Part shown: piece by piece, positions 18,149 to 29,000 of the stretch | Layout of the letters: each line of letters starts with the position of its first letter | Numbering within the stretch: the stretch's first letter is position 1 | Source of the DNA: Enorma burkinafasonensis | GTDB taxonomy: Bacteria > Actinomycetota > Coriobacteriia > Coriobacteriales > Coriobacteriaceae | Reading direction: 5' to 3' | Length of the DNA: 64,000 nucleotides | Assembly: GCF_902150035.1 (NCBI RefSeq) | Contig: NZ_LR597504.1 | Location: 104,655-168,654 of the forward strand | The notes under the pieces: generated by a model | What the model was told of the DNA's origin: nothing | What the model saw: only the letters and a program-made list of their open reading frames with translations | The model's database searches: none | Program-made: the position numbers and the translations under genes

Positions 18149-21100
18149 ATGAAGCCAAGCAGTCGGCATGCTCACGAGCGGGATGCGCAGTCCCTGGTTT
18201 TCCATATCGAGCGGGGCGCCCGCCGCGCGCTCGGTGTCGCCCGGCGCGAGTGGCGCGGGGCGCTGGCGACCCTCGTGATCGTCGCGTTCCTGTGGCAGAC
18301 GTTCGCGTCGAGCGGCGTGGCCTTCGCCATCTCGGAGACCGCGGGCGACGTGGCCCATACCGTTATGGTGAACGCGGAAAACGGCTCCGCCGACGGTGCG
18401 GGCGACGTGACCGAGCCCGCAGGCAGGACCGAGGCGCCGGGCGACGGCCAGCAGCCGTCCACCCCGAGCGAGCCCGCCGAGCCCGCCGGCAGCAGCGACG
18501 ATCCTGAGCCCGGCACGCCCGATACGACGACCGTGCCGACGGGGACCGAGAGTGATTCCGCCACCACGCAGCAGGGTGGCAGCACCTTGACCTCCCAGAA
18601 CACCACCCCGGCGACCGAGGCCGAGGAGGGCGCGCCCGAGGGCGAGCCCACCGGCACCGTGACGCCCGCCGACGACGAGTCCACCGACGAGCCCCGCGCC
18701 GTCGAGGCATGGGACTGGACCGGCCGCGCCCAGAACCTCGAGCTCTCCAGCCCCGATGGCCTCGCGATCGATGAGGAGGAGGTCCGCGCCCACGTCGCCG
18801 AGCAGCTCGCCGCTCTCGCCGCCGACGACGCCGAGGATGCCCCTGCCGCCGAGGCCGAGGACAGCCAGGATGGAACCGAGCCCGCTGCGGGCGAGGACGG
18901 CGAGGAGGCCGTCGATACCGCAGAGGCAGCCGACGAACCCGTGCCCGCCGAGGGCGTCATCACCGAGGATGACGTCCGCGCCCTCCTGCCAGCCCAGCTC
19001 CCTGCGACGCTCGACCTCGCCGCAGTGCTCGACCCGGCTGCCAACGCCGAGACGGGCGACCACACCGTGATCATGCCCGGCGACACCTTCACCGTGAACC
19101 TTCCCGCGGGCATCGTGCTCGCGAGCACCGATACCTTCGATATCTACCAGCGCGATGCGAACGGTGATGAGACCGGCATCCGCATCGCGACCGCCGAGCC
19201 TGCAGCCGATGGCTCCGCGCTCACCATCACCTTCGTCACCGCGACCGATGCGGCCGGCACCACCTACACCATCGGCGCCCCCACCGAGGGCACCGAGCCC
19301 GCCGAGGAGGCGGCGGCCACCGAGGCGCTCGCGACCGCGAAGATCCGCCTTGCGCTCGAGGTCGAGGTCGATACCGCTCTTATGACCATGGGCGAGGCCC
19401 AGATCGAGTGGACCCTCCAGATAGCGACCGATGGCGGTGCCAACCAGACCGCGGCCCTCACCCTCCCTGCGCTCGACGCCTTCGCGGCGGCGATGGGCAT
19501 CGAGGGCGAGATCCAGGCGACAGGCTCCGTGGAGACCGAGGAGCCCATCGAGGAGGACCCGGCCACCGAGTCGACCACCGAGGAGGACGCCCTCTCCTCG
19601 GGCCTTGACGTGCTCAACGCCATGAGCGACCTCATGCTCCTTGCGGACGAGAACAAGCCCGCGGACGAGTACCGGCTCAGCAACTTCAACGGGTCCGAGA
19701 GCATCACCACGCAATGGGCCGATAACAACAGCGCGAACCGTCCCAAGGCGGATACCATCAAGGGCAACAGCAAGCTCTACTTCACGGTGAACAGCATGCA
19801 GCACGAGTTCACGCCGGCGAACGCGCAGACGTACCTCGGCATGGACGAGGCCGCCTACAACGAGCTGCTCGCGCACCTCACCGTCGAGACGACCGGCGTG
19901 AACACCGTCGAGATCTCAGCAACGGGCCTGCCCACGCAGCTCACGGTCACCACCTACGAGCAGAGGCTCGATGGCGAGGGCTTCCCGGTGGTAGACGGCG
20001 AGGGCAACCCCGTGTACGACGGCACGGACACCGAGTATACCGTCACCTGGCTGTTGAGCCATGATGCCGAGAGCGAGGATTACAGCGCCTATTTCCATGG
20101 CAACAGCACGGATGACACCCAGATCTTCCAGCTCGAGTCCGACAAGTACTTCAACATCATCATGAAGGTCGGCGACGAGGACCCGGGCGCGCTGATCGGT
20201 GCCACCGACGCCCGCGTATGGCTCGAGATGTTCGTGGACAACCAGCCCTACGGGACGAGCTACTCGCTTGCCGCCCTCTATGCGATGAGCGCTGAGGATC
20301 GGGCGCAGATCGGCATCGAGATATCGTCGGACGATTGGGACGAGCACAACCAGCTCGTCATCACGCTCACCTCCCCGCAATACACGCCCGATGGCAAGCC
20401 CATCGAGTACCGTATCCGCTACGAGCGCGACCAAACCCAGACGACGGACTACTACGGGGCGACCTACGACAACACCGCCGTGCCCAACCGCGGCAGCGAC
20501 GTGACCGCTGCCTACGGCGGCACCTCGCAGGAGACGGCCGGCTCGATGATCCTCACGCACGTGGGCGTGACCGACTTCACGGCCAACAAGGCGTGGCTCG
20601 ACGGCAGCAACCCCACGAAGCGCGGCGCGGTCACGTTCAGCCTCTGGCGTTACTCCAACGACGGCTCCGCTGCCACGGCGTCTCAGGTTCGCGGTACGGA
20701 CGGATCCTTCGTGACCATCACGGTCGACCCGACCGATTCGCGGGCTTCCACGCGGGTGGCAGACGGCGGTTGGCTCAACGAAGACGGCACCATAAACCTG
20801 GGCGCCGTACTCGAAGACCAGCATCCGAACCTGGTCCTCGGCAAGTACGACACCGACGGGTACCCCTTCCTGTACGGCGTTCGCGAGGACACGCAGCTCG
20901 CCGACTACGAGATCGTGCTCGGCAGCGTTGCCGATGACGGCACTGTGACCGACACCGCGCCGAATTACGAGAACCGCGGCGGCGGGAGCACCGCCATTGA
21001 GGACTATAGCCGCCCGTCGACCGACCGCCTCACCTACAACGGCGGCACGGTGAGCAACCGCCTGACGGGCCAGACCACGGTCACCGCGACCAAGACCTGG

Positions 21101-24100
21101 GCCATGGACGCCTTCGCCGACCAGGTGAAGGGGATCACCTGCGAGTTCACCCTGCAGGAGTGGGTCGCTGACGACAGCGAGGCCGGCGGCCATTGGGCCG
21201 ACGTGCTCGGCGACGACGGCAACGCCGTGACCCAGGACCTCGACGGCTTCAACGCCGAGCAGCTCACGCTCGACATCAGCGGGCGCTTCGACCGCTATGA
21301 CGAGGAGGGCGAGGAGATCCGCTACCGCTGGGTCGAGTCCGGCGTGACGCAGGACGGCTACACCGCCGACGACGTGGACTTCCAGCGCAACGAGGACGGC
21401 TCGGCGAGCTTCACGCTGCACCTGCACACCACCGAGGGCGACGGCGACTCCGTCGAGGCGGTGCACTTCACCTCCACGATCGACGAGACCGGCGAGTCCC
21501 CCGTCATCACCAACACGTTCGACAACACGGTCGACGAGTACGTGGACAAGACCTGGCAGCAGGCCGACGGCGAGTTCTACCACGAGCAGGTCGACTTCCC
21601 CGACAAGGCGAGCGCCTGCACGGTCAACGTCTACCGGGGCACGACGCTCATCGGCACGTTCGTGCTCGACGGCACTGTCGATACCGAGCCCCAGGACGGG
21701 TTCGTGGCCGAGGGCTTCGAGGGCGCGACGGTACTCGAGACGAGCGCCTACTACCTCGACATCAGCGATCTTCCGCTCTACAACGAGACGGGCGGCCGCT
21801 ACGTGTACCGCGTGGTGGAGGAGGAACCCGCCGGTTGGTCGAGCGAGCGCACCTATGACCCGGAAACGCACACCACCTACATCAAGAACTCGTTCGGCCC
21901 CGGTGAGGCGACCGACTTCCACCTCACCAAGGAATGGGTCGACGGCGAGGACTCCGCCCATCGCCTCACGAGCCTGGTCAGCGTCAGGGCGATAGCGGAT
22001 ATCTACAGCTCCGAGGGCGTCCTCGTGATTCCGCAGGGAACGCTGCTCTTCGGTGTGGAGGCAGATGGCACCGTGAGGGGCGGGGGCTATCTCGAGCTCT
22101 CGGAGGAGAACGGCTGGTTCTACGAGTTCAGGGTAGGCGGCTCGAGCATGGTCCGGTGGGAGCAGCTCGAGATTGAGGAGGTCGCGCTCCGCGATGAGGT
22201 CACCGGAGTGGAGTACCTCGTGGTGGCAAACCGCGACGATGCGCTCGCAGCCTATGGAGACGATGCCGCGTACTGGGCGAACCAGGGTTGGGATAACCAG
22301 TATCCCGAGAACCAGAGCTGCCCGCGCGTGGCGACCGAGAACCATGTCTACGAGGTGACCTACTCCGGTAAGGACGCCGGGGCAGAGGGCACCTTGGGCG
22401 AGCAGATGCTCACGGTCCAGAACCGCCGCATCGGCTTGGTCGACCTCACGGTCGTGAAGGACTGGAAGGACGAGGGCGCAGACCCCGATGCCCGCCCTGA
22501 TGCCCAGCTCCAGCTCACGGTGGACGATCCCAGGGCGACCTTCATAGCGTACAACGGTCTCATCTACATCCGCTTGACCGAGGGCAACTACCTGCCCGTC
22601 TTCAAGAGCGAGGGCGGCACGTCGATCGACAAGCAGCAATACACCACGTCGGATGCACAGGTCATGGACGGCGGAAGCACGCTCGTCGTACCGGTGAGCA
22701 CGGCGGCCGATGCGACCTACTACTTCTCCGGCCTGCCCAAGTACACGGGCGAGGGCGTGGTCGTGCACTATACGGTGGCCGAGGTGTGGGCACCCGGCGA
22801 GAATCCGGGGGATTATCGCATAGGGGTCGCGAGCGAACCCTACCAAGTGGGCGATCTCCACTTCCACGATAGCCAGACCTGGACCGCCACCAACCGCCGC
22901 CAGGGCACCACGACGGCCAGCTTCAACAAGGAGTGGAACGACTACTACGTCAACGAGGGCTCGGCGCAGAACCGGCCGGACATCTACCTCACGCTTTATC
23001 GCGTGACGAGCGAGAACGGCTACGTGCCGGAGCAGGTCGATGAGTACGTGAACTGGCTCTGGCGCGCCAACGAGGATGACTCCGGTTCGTCGAGCCTCGC
23101 GGCATCGCAGTATTCGCAGACATGCTCCATCGACAACCTGCTCAAGTACGACGCGAACGGCTTCGAAATCATCTACTACGCCACCGAGCAGATGGCGAGT
23201 GACGGCGCGAGCCTGGACTACGCCGATGTGACGTTCACCGTCGACGGCGTGGACGATGACGACTACGGCAAGCTCATCGACACGCAGACCCAGGGCAGCG
23301 CTGAATCGGGCGTCCCCGGCAGCAGCGCCGTGCCCGACGGCGACATCGCGACGGCATCCGGCTCGCAGTACGCCGTGCGGTCCGGCGGCACGTTCCATAA
23401 CGCGCTTACGGGCACCGTGGTCGCGAACGGAACCAAGCTCTGGGAGGACGTCCCCGGCATCGTCGACGGCGACGATCTGCCCGAGGTGCTCATCATCATC
23501 CAGCGCCGCCCGGTGCGCGCTGCGGGTCAGGAGGTCGCGTGGCCTTCGGTGCACCTCCAGCACAACACTGACGGAACCTGGACGCCGGTAGCGGGAGAGG
23601 AGACCGCCGACGGTGCGAACAGCGCCATCGCGTGGACGCAGGAACTCGAGTCCGTGGGCGGCAACGCCTATTCGTTCACGATCGACCACAAGGGGCTCAA
23701 CACCTCGGATAGCACCGACACGGGCGAGGCGCTCGAGCGCTACAACGAGGCGGGCGAGCTCTACGAGTATCGCGCGGTCGAGGTCATCGTGGGCCTCATC
23801 GGCACCGACGCGCTCGAGGGCACCGACTGGAACGACCCCGAAAAGGTCGAGCAGATCGACCTCTCCGACGTCTACACCAACCTCGAAAACAACGTCTACA
23901 TCGTCCAGCACGGTGAGACCGGCTCCTTCATGCTCCGCAACGTCTACCAGCCCACCGATGGCAGCCTCACGGTGAAGAAGCTCTTCAGCGGCGAGCGCGT
24001 CGATGGCGACGTCTACCCGGACGTGACCTATACGCTCTACCGCACGTTCACGCATGAGAACGGCGACACCAGCGACCCCGAGCTCGTGGCGACCCATACC

Positions 24101-25996
24101 GTGACGGGCGAGCAGTTCACCGCGGCGGCGTCGGGCACCGGTGACACTGGCGGGCTCGCCTACACCGCGGACGCCGGCTTCGCCTACACGTTCGAGGGGC
24201 TCGACATCTACGCGCCCGACGGCGAGTACTGGCACTACTACGTGGTCGAGAGCTCGATCGACGGCTACACCACCACGGTGGGCCTGGGCGATCTGAGCTT
24301 GGGCAGCCCTGACCTCGCGGAGGGCGAAACCGTCGAGCTTGCAGACGGCACCCAGGGCATGCGCTCCGAGGACCTCATGAACGGCGACGAGACGCGCGTG
24401 GTCGCGGCGACTGAGACCACGGGCGATGACGGCACCACCACCAAGACCTACGACCAGACGGTCGACGTGACCTTCGCCAACAGCTACCACCGCGATACGC
24501 TCGAGCTCACGGGTACGAAGCGCTGGGAGGATTACGGCGGCTACTACGGCCCGCGCCCGGATTCCGTCATCCTCACGCTCTCGCGCTATACCGAGAACAT
24601 CGCAGAGCACACCGTCCAGCTCAACTACGTGAACAGCGATGCTGAGGCATACCTCACCTGGACGCAGATCGATGACAGCTCAAACCAGCACGACACCTGG
24701 ACGTATACCATCTCCAACCTCGAGCAGTGGGCGCCGGATGGCAACGCTTGGACCTACAAGGTGACCGAGCGGCTTCCTGACGGCACCGTCTCGTACCGCG
24801 TCATCGACGGCACGGGCGAGGGCCAGGGCACGCAGCCGGTCGACGGCCAAGATGGCAACTACACCGGCGTGATTTCCGACCTGGTGAACGGCCTTGACGG
24901 CAGCGTGACCGTGACCAAGGTCTGGCAGGAGGACGAGGGCAACCAGTGGAACCTGCGCCCCGTCTCCATCGAGGTGACGCTCCAGGCGCGCTATCAGGTG
25001 GTCGGCTCGACCGATTGGTCCGCATGGGCGGACGCCGACGTGGCGTTCGGCGCGAGCGGCATGAACAGGCCCCTGCCGAACACGCAGCAGCCGATCGAGA
25101 CGCAGACGCTCGACGCGGCCAACAACTGGACCTACACCTGGGAGAGCGTGCCCACCGTGGTCACGAACGTTGAGGGCAAGAGCTACAACGTGCAGTACCG
25201 CGTGGTCGAGTCCTCGATGACCCAGACGGAGGGGTCGCAGGCCGTGAACGTGGACATCGCCGAGAACGGCGATACGACCCAGAGCAACGGCAACTGCGAG
25301 ATCACCTACGACAAGACGCTCTCGTACAACGGCGTGGGCGTGACCGAGCAGACGGAGAACGTTCTCGGTCCCGGCCAGGGCAACGAGATCGAGAGCGCGA
25401 CGACCATCACCAATACGCTCGAGTCCACGCAGCTCTCCATCAAGAAGGTGTGGGACGACGAGTCCAACATGTGGGGCCTGCGCGATGAGGTGCAGAACGC
25501 CGACGGCTCTACCTACTGGACGGTGACCTACCGCCTGCAGCAGCGGGTCGAAGGCGGTCAGTGGGCGTATGCCACCGACGTCAACGGCAACCAGATCGAG
25601 GCGACCGTCCGCTCCGCCATGGTCGGCACCGACGGCAACGTGATCGACGAGGCGACGGCGACCTTTACCGGCCTGCCCATGTACGACGCCGCGGGCAAGC
25701 CGTATGAGTATCGTGCGGTTGAGGTCGTGCCCGATGCGTACGATGTCAAGAATCCGCTAACCGGGGAGAACCTGGGCGACGGCATGGCCACGGTCGGCGG
25801 TTCCAGCGCGACGCCGGTCACCGAGGGGGAGCCGCAGCAGACCTTTACCAACGCGACCGATCTGATCGACTTCAGCGGCACCAAGACGTGGAAGGACTAC
25901 GGAGCTGGTCTCGTTCCCGTGGATGATAACGGTGACGGCATACCCGATGTGGGCGAGACGCCTGAGCTGACGCTGCAATCGACCACGGACAATTAG
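18149..25996 (+). CDS. Giant CnaB-repeat surface adhesin, N-terminal part (ends at in-frame TAG)
   Basis: Secreted cell-wall protein, probably an adhesin with isopeptide-stabilised CnaB domains. 2615 residues to the TAG at 25994. A long signal peptide (ATLVIVAFLWQTFASSGVAFA, about residues 30-55) is followed by an acidic Ser/Thr/Glu/Ala-rich region to about residue 520, then a head domain, then about twelve CnaB modules each opening with a KxW-type strand (NKAWLDG, TKTWAMD, DKTWQQA, TKEWVDG, VKDWKDE, NKEWNDY, TKLWEDV, VKKLFSG, TKRWEDY, TKVWQED, KKVWDDE, TKTWKDY). The twelfth is cut in the middle by the TAG. The frame continues for 4.2 kb to a membrane anchor. ATG 18149 has GGAAGGAAG upstream. 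Without readthrough the protein would lack its anchor. Confidence 0.85.
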   Translation: MKPSSRHAHERDAQSLVFHIERGARRALGVARREWRGALATLVIVAFLWQTFASSGVAFAISETAGDVAHTVMVNAENGSADGAGDVTEPAGRTEAPGDGQQPSTPSEPAEPAGSSDDPEPGTPDTTTVPTGTESDSATTQQGGSTLTSQNTTPATEAEEGAPEGEPTGTVTPADDESTDEPRAVEAWDWTGRAQNLELSSPDGLAIDEEEVRAHVAEQLAALAADDAEDAPAAEAEDSQDGTEPAAGEDGEEAVDTAEAADEPVPAEGVITEDDVRALLPAQLPATLDLAAVLDPAANAETGDHTVIMPGDTFTVNLPAGIVLASTDTFDIYQRDANGDETGIRIATAEPAADGSALTITFVTATDAAGTTYTIGAPTEGTEPAEEAAATEALATAKIRLALEVEVDTALMTMGEAQIEWTLQIATDGGANQTAALTLPALDAFAAAMGIEGEIQATGSVETEEPIEEDPATESTTEEDALSSGLDVLNAMSDLMLLADENKPADEYRLSNFNGSESITTQWADNNSANRPKADTIKGNSKLYFTVNSMQHEFTPANAQTYLGMDEAAYNELLAHLTVETTGVNTVEISATGLPTQLTVTTYEQRLDGEGFPVVDGEGNPVYDGTDTEYTVTWLLSHDAESEDYSAYFHGNSTDDTQIFQLESDKYFNIIMKVGDEDPGALIGATDARVWLEMFVDNQPYGTSYSLAALYAMSAEDRAQIGIEISSDDWDEHNQLVITLTSPQYTPDGKPIEYRIRYERDQTQTTDYYGATYDNTAVPNRGSDVTAAYGGTSQETAGSMILTHVGVTDFTANKAWLDGSNPTKRGAVTFSLWRYSNDGSAATASQVRGTDGSFVTITVDPTDSRASTRVADGGWLNEDGTINLGAVLEDQHPNLVLGKYDTDGYPFLYGVREDTQLADYEIVLGSVADDGTVTDTAPNYENRGGGSTAIEDYSRPSTDRLTYNGGTVSNRLTGQTTVTATKTWAMDAFADQVKGITCEFTLQEWVADDSEAGGHWADVLGDDGNAVTQDLDGFNAEQLTLDISGRFDRYDEEGEEIRYRWVESGVTQDGYTADDVDFQRNEDGSASFTLHLHTTEGDGDSVEAVHFTSTIDETGESPVITNTFDNTVDEYVDKTWQQADGEFYHEQVDFPDKASACTVNVYRGTTLIGTFVLDGTVDTEPQDGFVAEGFEGATVLETSAYYLDISDLPLYNETGGRYVYRVVEEEPAGWSSERTYDPETHTTYIKNSFGPGEATDFHLTKEWVDGEDSAHRLTSLVSVRAIADIYSSEGVLVIPQGTLLFGVEADGTVRGGGYLELSEENGWFYEFRVGGSSMVRWEQLEIEEVALRDEVTGVEYLVVANRDDALAAYGDDAAYWANQGWDNQYPENQSCPRVATENHVYEVTYSGKDAGAEGTLGEQMLTVQNRRIGLVDLTVVKDWKDEGADPDARPDAQLQLTVDDPRATFIAYNGLIYIRLTEGNYLPVFKSEGGTSIDKQQYTTSDAQVMDGGSTLVVPVSTAADATYYFSGLPKYTGEGVVVHYTVAEVWAPGENPGDYRIGVASEPYQVGDLHFHDSQTWTATNRRQGTTTASFNKEWNDYYVNEGSAQNRPDIYLTLYRVTSENGYVPEQVDEYVNWLWRANEDDSGSSSLAASQYSQTCSIDNLLKYDANGFEIIYYATEQMASDGASLDYADVTFTVDGVDDDDYGKLIDTQTQGSAESGVPGSSAVPDGDIATASGSQYAVRSGGTFHNALTGTVVANGTKLWEDVPGIVDGDDLPEVLIIIQRRPVRAAGQEVAWPSVHLQHNTDGTWTPVAGEETADGANSAIAWTQELESVGGNAYSFTIDHKGLNTSDSTDTGEALERYNEAGELYEYRAVEVIVGLIGTDALEGTDWNDPEKVEQIDLSDVYTNLENNVYIVQHGETGSFMLRNVYQPTDGSLTVKKLFSGERVDGDVYPDVTYTLYRTFTHENGDTSDPELVATHTVTGEQFTAAASGTGDTGGLAYTADAGFAYTFEGLDIYAPDGEYWHYYVVESSIDGYTTTVGLGDLSLGSPDLAEGETVELADGTQGMRSEDLMNGDETRVVAATETTGDDGTTTKTYDQTVDVTFANSYHRDTLELTGTKRWEDYGGYYGPRPDSVILTLSRYTENIAEHTVQLNYVNSDAEAYLTWTQIDDSSNQHDTWTYTISNLEQWAPDGNAWTYKVTERLPDGTVSYRVIDGTGEGQGTQPVDGQDGNYTGVISDLVNGLDGSVTVTKVWQEDEGNQWNLRPVSIEVTLQARYQVVGSTDWSAWADADVAFGASGMNRPLPNTQQPIETQTLDAANNWTYTWESVPTVVTNVEGKSYNVQYRVVESSMTQTEGSQAVNVDIAENGDTTQSNGNCEITYDKTLSYNGVGVTEQTENVLGPGQGNEIESATTITNTLESTQLSIKKVWDDESNMWGLRDEVQNADGSTYWTVTYRLQQRVEGGQWAYATDVNGNQIEATVRSAMVGTDGNVIDEATATFTGLPMYDAAGKPYEYRAVEVVPDAYDVKNPLTGENLGDGMATVGGSSATPVTEGEPQQTFTNATDLIDFSGTKTWKDYGAGLVPVDDNGDGIPDVGETPELTLQSTTDN

Positions 25997-26017
25997 CTCG
26001 CGAACGGTTGGACGAAC

Positions 26018-29000
26018 GTGACCTATGAGTACGGCGAGGATGCGACCCATGCGCCCGAGGCGACGTGGACGATCAAGAGCGGCACATGGACCTGGGCGTA
26101 CAGCAGCCTGCCTAGGCTCGACGCCGATGGCAACCAGCTCTATTACCGCGCCGTCGAAACCGACGGTTCGGTTGCGGGCTACTATGCCGTGAGCGACGGC
26201 ACCACCACCGGCGCGGGCGATGCGGACACCGGCGACCAGACCGCCGGCGCGATCGAGAACGTCGCGACCCGCTTCACAATCGACAAGATCGGCGACAACG
26301 ATGAGCCCATCGTTCAGAACGGTGTGCCGCTCGAGCTCGCTATCATGCAGGGCGGCAAGGTCTACGGCGTATGGCAGAAGGACTCGGACGGCACGGTGTC
26401 CAGCTGGGTGTGGCCCGGCGGCGCCGAGCAGAGGGCGGTGTGGCCTAACGGGACCGGCAACGGCAACGCCGTCACGAGCGGCAACGGCGCGGTCCAGATG
26501 ACGGGCGATAACGCCGGCTGGTTCGTGGGCATCCCCACCGGTATCTACACCGTGGTCGAGACGGGCGCGGTGCCCGACGGCTATGCGCGTATGGACGACG
26601 TGACGTTCACCATCGCCGCGAACGGTGAGGACGGCACCCTGCTCACGCTTGACACGGGCGAGCAGGGAAGCGTCTCGGACGACCGCCTGACGCTCACCGT
26701 CGAGGACCCCATCTTCCGCGGATACTTCAGCTTCATGAAGCGTCTCGGCGGGGCGAGCGGCACTGTCATCAGTGGCGCGACCTTCAATCTGTATCGCCAA
26801 ACGGGCGACGAACCCGATCTGAGCGAGGACTCGCAGGATGTCCTCATGGTCGAGGGCATTACGACCGGCGCGAACGGTGCGTACAATTCCGGGGATGAAA
26901 ACGTTGAGGACAAGCAGTACACAAGCGAAGGTCGGGATTCAGAACACGACAGTATTCGTGACGGACTGCTGCCCGGTAATTACTACTTGGTAGAGACCTC
27001 TACGAGTGATGGCGCCTATTTACCGGAAGGCGAGAATGCAGCCAATGGCGTGTTCGAGTTCGAGATTTCCGAACATGGCACGGTCGTACGCGTTGGAGAT
27101 AACAACGGAGTGATTGTCAACGAGCGGTTCGGCGCGACGGTGACGCTTCATAAGTACGACGAGGACGATCCGGAGGATCCGGAGCACAGCGGCATCTCGG
27201 GCGCGACGTTCAAGCTCGAGTATCAGGCACCAACCGACGGTAACTGGTCGACCGTAGCATCCGCTCTCACGACCGACGCGAACGGCGACCTCATCATTTC
27301 GGAGGCGCGGCTCAACCGCAAGGGCACCTATCGCCTGACTGAGACGGCCAACCCCGGCTATGCAGTCAACACGCAAAACCCGCTGACCATTACGTTCACG
27401 CTTGGGAACGAGGACCATGGCAAGACGTTCGACCTCACCGACGCCGGTGCGCAAGCGGCGCTGAATGCGCAGGTTGATAACGGCACGCTCGATTCGGCCG
27501 GTGTGGCAAACACGCGCCTACCAGGCTCGGTCACCCTCACCAAGATCGACGCGAATACGCGCGTTCAGCTCAACGGTGCGGTCTTCACCCTTCAGCGTCA
27601 GGATCCGGCCAGCGGGAACTGGGAGGACGTCATCACCAATCTGGTGACCGGCAACCGTTACACGGTCAACGTGGCCCAGGATGGCAGCCTGAGCGCTGGT
27701 ACGCCCGAGTCGCTCGGCGACACGAGCGGCGTGCTCACCCTCGAGAATCTGCCGTGGGGCACCTACCGCTTTGTCGAGACCCAGGCGGCTCCGGGCTATG
27801 AGCATGTTGCCCCCGATGGCACCACGGGTGCCGGCGGCATGGTAACCACCCAGGCGTTCACCATTGGGCGCCTGGCAAATGGTACGGCCAACCTTAACGT
27901 GAACCTCGGCAACGTGGTGAACACTCAGACGGGTCTCACGCTCCGCAAGGTCGACGAGGCGGGCGGTGCGCTTACGGGCGCAACCTTCCGTGTGACTCCG
28001 GTTGGCAACAGCACCTTCGCCGATGGCACAACGGAGTCCAAGGACTACTCGACGGGTAACGTTGAGTTCGTGAACATCACGGGCGATCTTGTCGATGGCG
28101 GCACGTACCGCATCGAAGAGGTCGCAGCGCCGGTGGGCTATGTCTGCGCGCAGGGCGGCATCACGGTGACCATGCATCATGACGGCACGGTCACGGTCGA
28201 CGACACCGCGGAGAACGATCCGCTCTTTAAGCTCGAGGACAGCCAGGTAACCATCACCGCGACCAACCGCCCAGTGACGGTGCAGCTGCAGAAGAACGGC
28301 AGCGATGGCGCGCAGAACCTGGCAGACGCGCGCTTCGTCGTGACTCCGGTCGACGGCACGACGTTTGCCGACGGCTCGACCGAGAACAAGCGCCCGGTGA
28401 CGACCGCGGTCGGCCCGCTCACGCTCGAGGGCCTCATGGCGGGTGGCACCTATACCATCCGCGAGGACGTCTACCCCGAGGGCTATGAGGACATGACGGC
28501 CCAGCTCACCTTCACGGTGGGCGACCACGGCGAGATCATCCCGCAGGGTGAGTATGACCAGTCCATCTACGCCATCGCGTTCGACGGCGACACGGCGGTG
28601 GCCACCATCACGGTGACCGACCCTGCCACGCACGTGCAGATCCTTAAGACCGACGCCGCGGGCAACGCGCTTCCGGGCGCCGTGTTCGAGGTCGTACCGG
28701 CCGATACCTCAACGTGGGCAGGCGGCGGCCAGGAGGTCCGCAGCTTCACCGCGGACGCTAACGGCATCGTGAACCTGGAAGCCGTGCTCGATACGGGCGG
28801 CACCTACCGCCTGACCGAGGTCACCGCGCCGGAGGGCTTCGAGCTCGCCGGGACCGTGACGTTCACGGTTGGCGCTGACGGCACCGTGGAGATCGCGAGT
28901 GCCGAGGGCGGCGTGCTCGCGCCGGCGAATGGCTCGGGCACCTTCACCGCCACGCACGACGACGCAACGGGCATCGCGCTCATCACGGTCGCGGATACCC

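Noticed and set aside
19916..24610. A 1564-residue open frame on the minus strand inside the giant adhesin
   Set aside because: It lies opposite a well-supported coding frame, its composition is that of a GC-biased antisense shadow, and it has no family motif or ribosome site.
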